Source: Natronorubrum sediminis
Lineage (GTDB): Archaea; Halobacteriota; Halobacteria; Halobacteriales; Natrialbaceae
Length of the DNA stretch: 64,000 nt
Direction: 5' to 3'
NCBI RefSeq assembly: GCF_900108095.1
Contig: NZ_FNWL01000001.1
Span: 1,240,001-1,304,000, forward strand
A model generated the notes under the pieces. The model was not told the DNA's origin, did no database searches, and saw nothing but the letters and a program-made list of their open reading frames with translations. Of this stretch, positions 53,528 through 61,263 are shown piece after piece. Within the stretch, counting starts at the first letter, position 1, and each line of letters begins with the position of its first letter. A program made the position numbers and the translations under genes.

Positions 53528-53884
53528 ATGGATGCAGACGTCCCGTTCGAGTGGACCACAGAAGACCGTCGGACGTACACTCCGGCCGACACGGACCGAG
53601 ATATGCAGTATCACACCTATCGCCACGAGTCGGGTGATATCCGACTCAAGGTCGCCCCGGCGTCACTCGACGGCGAAGATCACCCGGGGTACGCGCTGAC
53701 CGCGACGACGTATCCCGGCCTCGACCTCTCCGAGACGATCCGCGTTCGAACCGTTCTCACCTTCGAACGCTGTACGCGTATCGCCACCCAGTTCATGGAT
53801 CTCTTTTCGGCCAGCTACGATGGCCCAGGCTCGCTCGAGGACGCCCTCGAGTACGCCTACCAGCGGACGCGAGAACATCGCTGA
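53528..53884 (+). CDS. Conserved haloarchaeal hypothetical protein
   Basis: A 118-aa soluble alpha/beta protein, MDADVPFEWTTEDRRTYTPA at the start and YAYQRTREHR at the end. No motif was recognised. ATG 53528 follows a TTG at 53525. It is convergent with the TRAP transporter genes. Confidence 0.55.
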   Translation: MDADVPFEWTTEDRRTYTPADTDRDMQYHTYRHESGDIRLKVAPASLDGEDHPGYALTATTYPGLDLSETIRVRTVLTFERCTRIATQFMDLFSASYDGPGSLEDALEYAYQRTREHR

Positions 53885-53904
53885 ACTGAACGGATGGACC
53901 CGCG

Positions 53905-55194
53905 TCAGGCCAACACGTTCAGTTCGGGGACGGCGAAGAACAGCGCCCAGACGGCGATCAACATGCCGAGGTACGGCAACGCGTCGTAGGTCACGCGGAG
54001 GTAGTCGATCTCGGTAATTCCGCTGATGATGTAGAGATTGAGGCCGTACGGCGGCGTGATGAAGCCGATGGCGTCACTGATGATGAAGATGATCGCCCAC
54101 GTCACCGGATCGAGGCCCAGTTCCATCGCGGCGGGCGTCAACAACGGCACCGTCAGCGCGATGTTCGGCACCGACGCCAGCACGGACCCGGTCGCGAGCA
54201 TGATGAGCATCATCGCGAGCATGACGAGCCACGGCGAGCCAAGCGAGAGCAGGGCCTCGCTAACGGCTTCTTGAATGCCGAGGAACGACAGATTCTGCTG
54301 GATCGCCACCGCAGCGACCACGATCGGGAGGATGACGCCGATCAACAGCAGCGACGTGAAACTCGCGCTGACGACCTGCTCGAGTCTCGTAATCTTCCCG
54401 AGTGCGACCGACATGAGCAGGATGTAGAAGACGGCGACGGCGGCGGCTTCCGAGGGGGTGAAGATCCCGATGTAGATGCCACCCAGGAGGATCACGATCG
54501 TGCCGAGGCCGACTTTCGCCTGCCACGCCGTCTGTACTATTTCCCACGGCTGGAACTCGAACGCCGAACTGTCCTGGCCGTAGTCGTTTCGCCACGAGAG
54601 CGTTGTGTTGACGGCGACGAGACCGAAGAGGATCGCGATCCCCGGAACGATGCCCGCGATGAACAGATCGGGGACGGAGACGCCGTACATCACGCCGTAG
54701 ACGATCAGTAGGACGCTCGGCGGGAGGACCGTCCCGACGATTCCGCCCGAGGCAATCGTCGCCGCGGCGTAGGATTCGTCGTACCCCTCGTCGTCCATCG
54801 GCGGATGGAGCGCCTTCCCGACGGAGGCGGTCGTTGCGGCGTTCGAGCCCGTAATCGCCGAGAAAATCGCCGAACAGCCGATCGAGGTGTTTCCGGTGCT
54901 GCCGGGGAGCCAGCCGATACAGGCCCGGGAGAACTCGATGATTTCATCCGAGATCCGCGCCCGGTTGATCAGGTCGCCGACGAGCACGAACAGCGGAATC
55001 GCGACGTACGTGAAGCTCTCGAGTTCACTGAACGCGAGGATGCTCATGTTGCTCGCCGGGAACTCCGGAACCATCGTGTAGAAGCCAAGCGCCCAGAGTC
55101 CAAAGACGAGGAAGATCTGCACCCCGCCCAGGAACAACAGGAGACAGAGAACGGTCAGCGCGAGCAATGCGAGTTCGAAGCTAATAGCGATCAT
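53905..55194 (-). CDS. dctM: TRAP transporter large permease (DctM)
   Basis: A 429-aa permease with about twelve hydrophobic segments, the ion-coupled translocation subunit. Family features are FVLVGDLINRARISDEIIEF (about 70-89), STGNTSIGCSAIFSAITGSN (about 99-118), ASGGIVGTVLPPSVLLIVYG (about 148-167) and the late GFITPPYGLNLYIISG (about 378). It overlaps the DctQ gene stop by 4 bp (ATGA). It ends 20 bp from a convergent gene. Confidence 0.94.
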   Translation of the reverse strand: MIAISFELALLALTVLCLLLFLGGVQIFLVFGLWALGFYTMVPEFPASNMSILAFSELESFTYVAIPLFVLVGDLINRARISDEIIEFSRACIGWLPGSTGNTSIGCSAIFSAITGSNAATTASVGKALHPPMDDEGYDESYAAATIASGGIVGTVLPPSVLLIVYGVMYGVSVPDLFIAGIVPGIAILFGLVAVNTTLSWRNDYGQDSSAFEFQPWEIVQTAWQAKVGLGTIVILLGGIYIGIFTPSEAAAVAVFYILLMSVALGKITRLEQVVSASFTSLLLIGVILPIVVAAVAIQQNLSFLGIQEAVSEALLSLGSPWLVMLAMMLIMLATGSVLASVPNIALTVPLLTPAAMELGLDPVTWAIIFIISDAIGFITPPYGLNLYIISGITEIDYLRVTYDALPYLGMLIAVWALFFAVPELNVLA

Positions 55195-55799
55195 TGGGTC
55201 TCACCGTCGGTATCGTCGACATCGTCGGTCGTGTCGTACGCCCGATCTTCGATTTCGATCGAAGCGGTCGGTTCGATGGTGTCGCCGCGTCGGTACCGTC
55301 GCGTCACGTGCAGAATCTCCTGGCCGACTCGCAGGAGGATCAACGCCGTCCCGACGGGTACTGCGAGGTAAAACAGCGTGTCGGGAATGCTCGTCCCGAC
55401 GACGATGCGACCGGCTTCGGCGTGGCGCTCGAGTTCGGGGATCGAGTACCAGAAGATGGTGCCGACGACGACGAACCACAGCACCCACTCGACCCAGTAC
55501 ATCACGTAGTTGCGACGAGCGGACCACTGCTGGCGCAACAGGGTAAATCGCAGGTGCGAAGAGTGTCGAACCGCAAACGCCGCGCTGAGCCACGTGATCC
55601 AGATGAACAGCCCTTCGACGACCTCGAGCCCCCAGACGAACTGAGTGCCACGAACCGTTCGGTTGACGACGTCGACGAACACGAGGAGCGTCACGACCGC
55701 GAGCAAGACCATCGCGAGATAGCCCTCGAAGTAGCGCTCGAGCGAGGTCGTCACCTCGCCGTCGGCCACTCGGTTTCGAAGCGTCTCGACGACCGTCAC
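55191..55799 (-). CDS. dctQ: TRAP transporter small permease (DctQ)
   Basis: A 202-aa four-helix membrane subunit. WGLEVVEGLFIWITWLSAAF with AVRHSSHLRF (about 54-83) is the DctQ signature region. The C-terminus is acidic (TTDDVDDTDGETQ). GTG 55799 starts one base after the binding-protein stop codon and begins TVVETLRNRV. An upstream in-frame ATG overlaps the binding-protein gene and is less likely. Confidence 0.85.
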   Translation of the reverse strand: MTVVETLRNRVADGEVTTSLERYFEGYLAMVLLAVVTLLVFVDVVNRTVRGTQFVWGLEVVEGLFIWITWLSAAFAVRHSSHLRFTLLRQQWSARRNYVMYWVEWVLWFVVVGTIFWYSIPELERHAEAGRIVVGTSIPDTLFYLAVPVGTALILLRVGQEILHVTRRYRRGDTIEPTASIEIEDRAYDTTDDVDDTDGETQ

Positions 55800-55800
55800 G

Positions 55801-57075
55801 TTAGAGTTGCTCAAGGTACTCACCCCACCAGGCGTCGAGCGTGACATCGGCAGCCGAATCTGGAACACTCGATTCGCGCGCGATTTCCCAGATGTAGTCG
55901 TAGAAGTCGTCCACCGGAAGGTCCATCGCCTCGACGCGCTCGAGTTCTTCCTCGTACATCCCCGGATTCTCGGCGGGATCGACGGGATCGCGCCACTGCT
56001 CGAGTTCGTCGTCGTCGAGGTCGTTGACGGTGATGTCCTGCTCGCCGTAGCCGGTATCCTCCGGGGGCGGATCCGCGTGGCCGACGCGTTCGTCGACGAT
56101 TTCGTCGGTCTGCTGGATGACCGATTCGCTCAGTTCGCGAGTCACGTCGGCGATGAGTTCCCGGTGGTCGTCGGAGAGCGATTGCAGCCAGTCGGTACTG
56201 ACCCACATGACGCCCTGTCCGGCCATGAAGTCGACGAGCGTCACCTGATCGACGACCTCGTCCATGCCGCCGGCGATCCCGACTCCCGACCACGTCTCGA
56301 GGCCATGGACGACGCCCGTGTCCATCCCCTGGACGGTGTCGCCCCACGAGAGTTCGGGCGCGGTCGCCCCCCACTCCTCGAGCGCGACTTTCGGCGGTCG
56401 CGAGTTCGAGCGACGAAGCCGAATTTCCTCGAGGTCGTCGGGCGTTCGAACTCGTCCGTCTGCGATCTCCGTCGCCTCCTCCGAGAGCAAGAGATTCCGG
56501 AGCGACGGCGACCAGGCGTAAAACGGGAAGATGCCGTACTGCTGAGCGAAGGGCACCCAGTAGTTCTCCCAGATTCGCTCGTCGAAGAGCGTGTAAGAGA
56601 GCGACGCCCGGTTCGGAAACGTATACGGGAGTAACCAGATGTTGTTCTCCGGCCAGAAGTTGTTCCCGTTAGCAATCGAGGCGTAGCCGGCCTCGAGAAT
56701 GCCCTGTTGGGCTTTCCCGCCGCAGGTCGTGCTGTCACAGACCTGGTCTTCCCCGTGGAGGTTCATCACCACGTCACCGCCGGAACGCTCCTCGAGTTCC
56801 TCGCTGATCGCCCAGCCTGGAGAGGGATCCACGCAGTCCATGCAGTGGCCGCCCTCGTGGGCGAACGTTCCCGCGGTGAACTCGGTCACGTCGTCGCCGT
56901 CGGCTCCCGTCGTCACGTCGATACAGCCCGCACTCACGCCCGTCGCTGCGAGAGTACCGAGGGTGCCGAGGTAGGCTCGTCGCGTCGGCGTCCCGTCGGT
57001 ATTCGGCGAATCTCGTCTCGGTGATTCTCGAGCAGTGCTATCGCTATCTGTCGTGTCATCAGTTACGCGTATCAC
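55801..57075 (-). CDS. dctP: TRAP transporter substrate-binding lipoprotein (DctP type)
   Basis: A 424-aa extracellular solute receptor. GTG 57075 is the plausible start, followed by a polar Tat-type N-region and lipobox (TRRAYLGTLGTLAATGVSAG then Cys, about 31-51). The mature part has the DctP-like layout, with GWAISEELEERSGGDV (about 87) and NNIWLLPYTFPNRASLSYTL (about 145). Unusual are two cysteine pairs early in the mature protein, HCMDC (about 76-80) and CDSTTC (about 112-117), which could form disulfides or bind metal. The substrate is unknown; organic acids are usual. Confidence 0.85.
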   Translation of the reverse strand: MIRVTDDTTDSDSTARESPRRDSPNTDGTPTRRAYLGTLGTLAATGVSAGCIDVTTGADGDDVTEFTAGTFAHEGGHCMDCVDPSPGWAISEELEERSGGDVVMNLHGEDQVCDSTTCGGKAQQGILEAGYASIANGNNFWPENNIWLLPYTFPNRASLSYTLFDERIWENYWVPFAQQYGIFPFYAWSPSLRNLLLSEEATEIADGRVRTPDDLEEIRLRRSNSRPPKVALEEWGATAPELSWGDTVQGMDTGVVHGLETWSGVGIAGGMDEVVDQVTLVDFMAGQGVMWVSTDWLQSLSDDHRELIADVTRELSESVIQQTDEIVDERVGHADPPPEDTGYGEQDITVNDLDDDELEQWRDPVDPAENPGMYEEELERVEAMDLPVDDFYDYIWEIARESSVPDSAADVTLDAWWGEYLEQL

Positions 57076-57427
57076 GAGTGTGCTATCGTCGCGTGTGCAG
57101 AGTTTCCATCGTAGTGGTACTATCAAATCGACCGATAACAGCAGCAATTGAGCCGATCAATGACAACTGCCCCATGATAATGACAGCGTCCGGAAAAGAC
57201 CTGTGCTTTCGGAGGAATATGTCGAATATCGTACTTGAAATGAGATGGCTGTGCGTCGAGTCGACCGGAGACGGATTGGTGTCCGTCAGTCTCGGTGCAG
57301 TCACGCTCGTCCTGCAGTGACACCGATAAGTGCGCCACCAGACCGCTCGTACGAATCGCTGAACCGTTTTAGTGATGGTCGCTGCCCTAATCGAGCGATT
57401 GCCGGTACCGAATCACAACGGACCGTC
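57076..57427. other. Intergenic region upstream of the TRAP operon
   Basis: No convincing gene. It holds the TRAP operon promoter (AT-rich near 57115-57145) and the 3' border of the nitrite reductase gene. Confidence 0.35.
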
Positions 57428-59191
57428 TCAGTCGTCGGACGGAGCGACCGACCCTTCAGCCGCGCTCGCCGACGGTTCCTCCGCGAAGGGGTACCAGGAT
57501 TGCTTCGCGTCGGCCATGTACGGTGCCTCGAAATCGGTCTCTTCGGGTTCGCAGAACTCAATGAGCGCCTCGGTGCCGACCGACTCGACCCACTGGCGGA
57601 ACGTCTGTCCATCACTTCTGTGGGCTGCAAACGCCTCCAACAGATTGCGGATCGCGCCGGGTGCTTCGTCCGCCGGCACGCGCTGTTGGATCCACTCGAC
57701 GAACGACGGGTTCTCGCCGACGCCGCCGCCAACGCCGATGTCGAATGCCTCGACCATCTGGCCGTCCTTCCGGGCGCGCATTCCCTGCAGGCCGATATCG
57801 GCCGTCATCGCCTGCCCGCAGTCGGCGGTACACCCGGAGTAGTGCATCTTGATCTTGCCCACGTCCTCGGGCAAGTCGACGTTCGCGTTGAGCCAGCGCA
57901 GCATTCGCGCCATCCGACCCTTCGTTTCCGTAAGCGCGATCGAACAGAACTCGGTGCCCGTACAGGCCATCGCCCCGCGCTCGAAGGGGCTCGGTTCGGG
58001 CGGGTACGAAGCGAGGAGCGGGTCCGCGAGCAGGGACTCGAGATCGTCGTCGTGCACGTCGACGATAACCGGGTTCTGGCGGCGGGTAAGACGGAGTTCG
58101 CCGGAGCCGTACTCGTCGGCGAGGTCGGCGAGGGCGACGGCGTCCTCGGCGGGCAATCGGCCGACGGGAACGCTCAGCCCGACGTAGTTGAGGCTGTCCT
58201 GTTTCTGGTCGTAGACGCCGACGTGGTCGTGTTTGCCCTCGGTCGTCGAACCGGCGTTGTAGGTGTACTCCTCGCGGAAGTCCTCGCCCGCAGTGTGCAT
58301 CTCGAGGTCGACGTACTCTTCTTGGAGCGTCTCGCGAATTTTCTCCATTCCCCAGTCGTCGGCGAAAAATCGGGTCCGATTCTTCGAACGGTTCTGTCGA
58401 CCGCCGTAGTCGTGGTAGAGTTGGACGAATCCTCGGCCGACCTCGAAGGCGTTCTCGGGGAGAACGAAGACGTCGAGTGGCGTCGCAGCACGGGGCTGTC
58501 GGCCGCCGAGGCCGCCGCCGATGCGCACGTTGAAGCCCTTGACCGTCTCTCCGTTGATCTCCTTTCTGGCCGGCTCGAAGCCGATATCGTTGAGCGAATC
58601 CTGCGCGCAGCCGGATTTCGTCCCAGTCACGCTGATGTTGAACTTCCGGGGCATGTTCGCGAGCGCGTCGTCACCGCGAAGGTCCTCCTCGAAGCGCTCG
58701 AGCAGCGGGCCGGAGTCGACGTACTCCTCGACTTTGCCGTGGAGGGCCGAGCCCGAGATGTTACGCATCGTATCGCCGCCCGCCGACCGGGAGTGGACGC
58801 CCTCGGCCTCGAGTTGCTCCCAGATTTCCGGCACGTCCTCGAGTTTGAGCCAGTGCAGTTGGACGGACTGTCGGGTCGTGAGGTCGATCCAGCCGTTCCC
58901 GAACTCGGGGTTTTCGACGGGGCCGGTGGCGTACTCGCCGGCAACTTCGCCGATGGCTCGGAGCTGTCCCGGCTCCAAGATACCACTGGCGTTCGTCAGT
59001 CGCATCATGAAGTACGACTCCTGTCCGCTGCGCTGGTGGAAGAGTCCCCAGAATTTGAACCGGGTGAACCACGTCTCGCGTTCGTCTTCCGGAATCGCCT
59101 CGTAGCCGCCGTTTTCCGCGAACTCGAGGATGTGTTCGCGAACCTCGTCGCCGTAGCAGTCGTCTTTTTGCTCTTCTTTCTTATGGACCAT
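57428..59191 (-). CDS. nirA: Assimilatory ferredoxin-nitrite reductase (siroheme, 4Fe-4S)
   Basis: A 587-aa enzyme reducing nitrite to ammonium. Two ferredoxin-like half domains are followed by the siroheme/4Fe-4S motifs ACTGTEFCSIALTETKGR (about 395-412, C-x5-C) and KMHYSGCTADCGQAMTADIG (about 434-453, C-x3-C). NGWIDLTTRQSVQLHWLKLE (about 98-117) is a further family block. Sulfite reductase is the alternative, but the neighbouring nitrate transporter and reductase decide for nitrite. ATG 59191 (MVHKKEEQKDD) overlaps the end of a 26-codon leader ORF. Confidence 0.93.
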   Translation of the reverse strand: MVHKKEEQKDDCYGDEVREHILEFAENGGYEAIPEDERETWFTRFKFWGLFHQRSGQESYFMMRLTNASGILEPGQLRAIGEVAGEYATGPVENPEFGNGWIDLTTRQSVQLHWLKLEDVPEIWEQLEAEGVHSRSAGGDTMRNISGSALHGKVEEYVDSGPLLERFEEDLRGDDALANMPRKFNISVTGTKSGCAQDSLNDIGFEPARKEINGETVKGFNVRIGGGLGGRQPRAATPLDVFVLPENAFEVGRGFVQLYHDYGGRQNRSKNRTRFFADDWGMEKIRETLQEEYVDLEMHTAGEDFREEYTYNAGSTTEGKHDHVGVYDQKQDSLNYVGLSVPVGRLPAEDAVALADLADEYGSGELRLTRRQNPVIVDVHDDDLESLLADPLLASYPPEPSPFERGAMACTGTEFCSIALTETKGRMARMLRWLNANVDLPEDVGKIKMHYSGCTADCGQAMTADIGLQGMRARKDGQMVEAFDIGVGGGVGENPSFVEWIQQRVPADEAPGAIRNLLEAFAAHRSDGQTFRQWVESVGTEALIEFCEPEETDFEAPYMADAKQSWYPFAEEPSASAAEGSVAPSDD

Positions 59192-59261
59192 CGACGACCA
59201 CCTCGAAACCACATTCCGACTCCGTACGCAGCGTTTCCTTCTCAGTTGTTTCGGAATTCAT
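59181..59261 (-). CDS. Candidate leader peptide of nirA, 26 aa
   Basis: The ORF starts MNSETTEKETLRTESECGFE and ends VVVDGP before TAA. It begins about 29 bp from the centre of the TATA-like box TATTATAG (59287-59294, read leftward), the spacing for a leaderless haloarchaeal mRNA, and its stop lies 11 bases inside nirA. It could couple translation to nirA or act as an attenuator. Coding is inferred only from position. Confidence 0.45.
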   Translation of the reverse strand: MNSETTEKETLRTESECGFEVVVDGP

Positions 59262-59289
59262 GTTTCAAGTCCACGTCTCTAAACCCTAT

Positions 59290-59302
59290 AATAGTAATCG
59301 TT
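59290..59302 (-). promoter_or_regulatory. Nitrogen promoter element, nirA copy
   Basis: Plus-strand reading AATAGTAATCGTT, extended to TTTACA. It overlaps the TATA-like box of nirA. Together with the flanking CTCTAAACC block it is nearly identical to the narK promoter. Confidence 0.6.
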
Positions 59303-59461
59303 TACAAATAACTAATTTTTAGTCCCGTTAGTCGTCGAACGGAGTATCTACAATCGAATATTGACTGTATTAGGATGTGGATCGGAAGCGATCGTCGGCG
59401 CTAGTTGAAGATGTGAGGGCCGGACACAACTCGAGAAAGCGAGCGCAGCGACGCCGTGGCG

Positions 59462-60790
59462 TCAGTCGTCCGCGGGGGCCGGAACGGACGGCGTCGTCGG
59501 TGCTGGCTGGTCGCGATAGAGGGAGACGGCGATGGCGAGTGCGAGGAGTCCGACGACGAGGTAGACGACGAACCCGGTCGCGTAGCCGCTTACACCCTGC
59601 AAATCGACGAACAGACCGAGGATCGGCGGCACGACGAAGCCGCCGAACCCACCGAGTCCGCCGACCAGACCCGACGCACCGCCGACGGCGTCGGGAACGT
59701 ATCGCGGCAGGAGCTGGTAGATCGCCGCGCTCGCGACCCCCAATCCGGCACCGAGCGTCACCGTGGCGACGATGGCGACGTATAGGTCGTGCGTGAACAC
59801 GAGCGCGAACGTCGAGATCACGACGACGACGAAACTCGAGATCGTCGTCACTTCGCCGCCGAAACGGTCGCTGACTGCGCCACCCGCGGCACGAAAGAGC
59901 GCCGAGAGGAGCGTGAACGTCAAGGCCGTGACGATCCCTGCGGTCTGGATGTCCAGTCCGTGGAGATTGTGCCAGTAGGAGGGATACCAGGTGGTTAGCG
60001 CGAGGTAACCACCGAAGGAGACGAAGAACATCGCCGTGAGCATCCACGAGCGCGGGATCGTCGCCGCCGTTCGGATCGACTGCATCGCGTCACCGCTGGG
60101 GAACAACTCCTGGCCGGCATCCGCTGCCTTCGCTTTCGCCTCGGATTCCTCGAGGCCGCGTTTTCGGTACTGGAAGTACGGCGAGTCGACGGCGAACATC
60201 ACGAAGACGACGGTTCCCACGAGGAGGAAGACGAACCAGGCGGCGTACGTCCCAGTCAAGCCCACCGCGCCGAGTGCGATCGGGGAGACGATCGTGAACA
60301 GGCCGGGCGAGGTCGTCCCGAGTCCGGCGAAGAGCGCGAGCATCGTGCCGCGGCGATTCGCCCGGTACCAGTAGGTAATGTCGGTGATTCCGACCGAAAA
60401 GGCCGCGATCCCACAGCCGCTGAGCGCGCCGAAGACGAAGATCAGCGGATAATGGGCCATCGACAATCCGTCGGGATAGGTCGTAAGCAGGATCGTCAAC
60501 AGTCCGCCCATGCCGAGCGCGGACAGACAGAGCAGGATAGCGAATGGCTTCTTGGCACCGGCGCTGTCGGCCCACGCGCTGAAGGGAATGCGCAACAGCG
60601 ACCCCGTCAACTGCGGGGCCGCGACGAGCAATCCGAGTAACACGCCGGAGAGTCCCAGCACGTCTTCGAATTCGGTCGCGACGGGGCCGTAGACGACGAC
60701 ACCGGCGAAGCCGACGAAGTAACCGATCGTCAGGATCGAGAGGGCCCGATGTGGTGTGCCACGGATAGCCGGAGTGTCGGCCCCGGTCAT
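59462..60790 (-). CDS. narK: Nitrate/nitrite transporter (NarK/NNP family, MFS)
   Basis: A 442-aa twelve-helix major facilitator. The NNP signatures are recognisable: RGTMLALFAGLGTTSPGLF (about 140-158) and the late glycine-rich GGASGLVGGLGGFGGFVVPP (about 365-384). An Arg in helix 2 (LLRIPFSAWADSAG) fits nitrate binding. It probably imports nitrate for the reductase encoded upstream. Its ATG overlaps the TGA of an upstream 37-codon open frame (ATGA). Confidence 0.92.
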   Translation of the reverse strand: MTGADTPAIRGTPHRALSILTIGYFVGFAGVVVYGPVATEFEDVLGLSGVLLGLLVAAPQLTGSLLRIPFSAWADSAGAKKPFAILLCLSALGMGGLLTILLTTYPDGLSMAHYPLIFVFGALSGCGIAAFSVGITDITYWYRANRRGTMLALFAGLGTTSPGLFTIVSPIALGAVGLTGTYAAWFVFLLVGTVVFVMFAVDSPYFQYRKRGLEESEAKAKAADAGQELFPSGDAMQSIRTAATIPRSWMLTAMFFVSFGGYLALTTWYPSYWHNLHGLDIQTAGIVTALTFTLLSALFRAAGGAVSDRFGGEVTTISSFVVVVISTFALVFTHDLYVAIVATVTLGAGLGVASAAIYQLLPRYVPDAVGGASGLVGGLGGFGGFVVPPILGLFVDLQGVSGYATGFVVYLVVGLLALAIAVSLYRDQPAPTTPSVPAPADD

Positions 60791-61263
60791 CGTCTCACCT
60801 GGACACTCGTCCAGACGGCGGTCCGCTTCGGGTATCCAGCCGTATTTCGGCTTTCAGCGGCCGATTTCACACACTCCGTCGACCAGTACTCACGCGTCAC
60901 GGCGACTCACCTCGAGTGAACGATCCAAAACCTCGGTCGTTATTTTTCCTTCAAACACGCTTCAATTCACAGTATACGGTCACGTTTCTAAACCACATAA
61001 CAGTGATCGTTTACACATGGCCGAATGTCCGGGAGTTTAGTGGAGAATTTCGGATATCAAATCGAATATGGCCAATATTATGACGATAATGCGATCGAAA
61101 TCGGTCGCTGATTGACAAACGGAAACCGAAAATGACCCGCTTACGAGATCGAATCGGACACGCGAAGCGAAACTCGGCTCGAGGTCGGTCGGCGGTGGTC
61201 GCGTCGACGCGCGCTCGCATTTCGCTCATTCGCTCGTTCGAGGCAGGGACGCGACCCCCGACT
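60791..61263. other. Intergenic region, narK promoter
   Basis: No established gene. It has the nitrogen promoter element about 210 bp before narK, implying a long leader. An open frame from GTG 60900 to TGA 60787 overlaps the narK start codon, but its coding value is doubtful. 61016-61263 shows no recognised feature. Confidence 0.4.
60999..61011 (-). promoter_or_regulatory. Nitrogen promoter element, narK copy
   Basis: Plus-strand reading AACAGTGATCGTT, extended to TTACA. Over 60984-61015 it matches the nirA promoter (59275-59306) almost throughout, including TCTAAACC and ATAA next to the core. Confidence 0.6.

Noticed and set aside
57245-59311. Plus-strand open frame of 688 codons
   Set aside because: It is the antisense of the nitrite reductase gene, with low-information Arg/Val/Leu/Asp composition and no motif.
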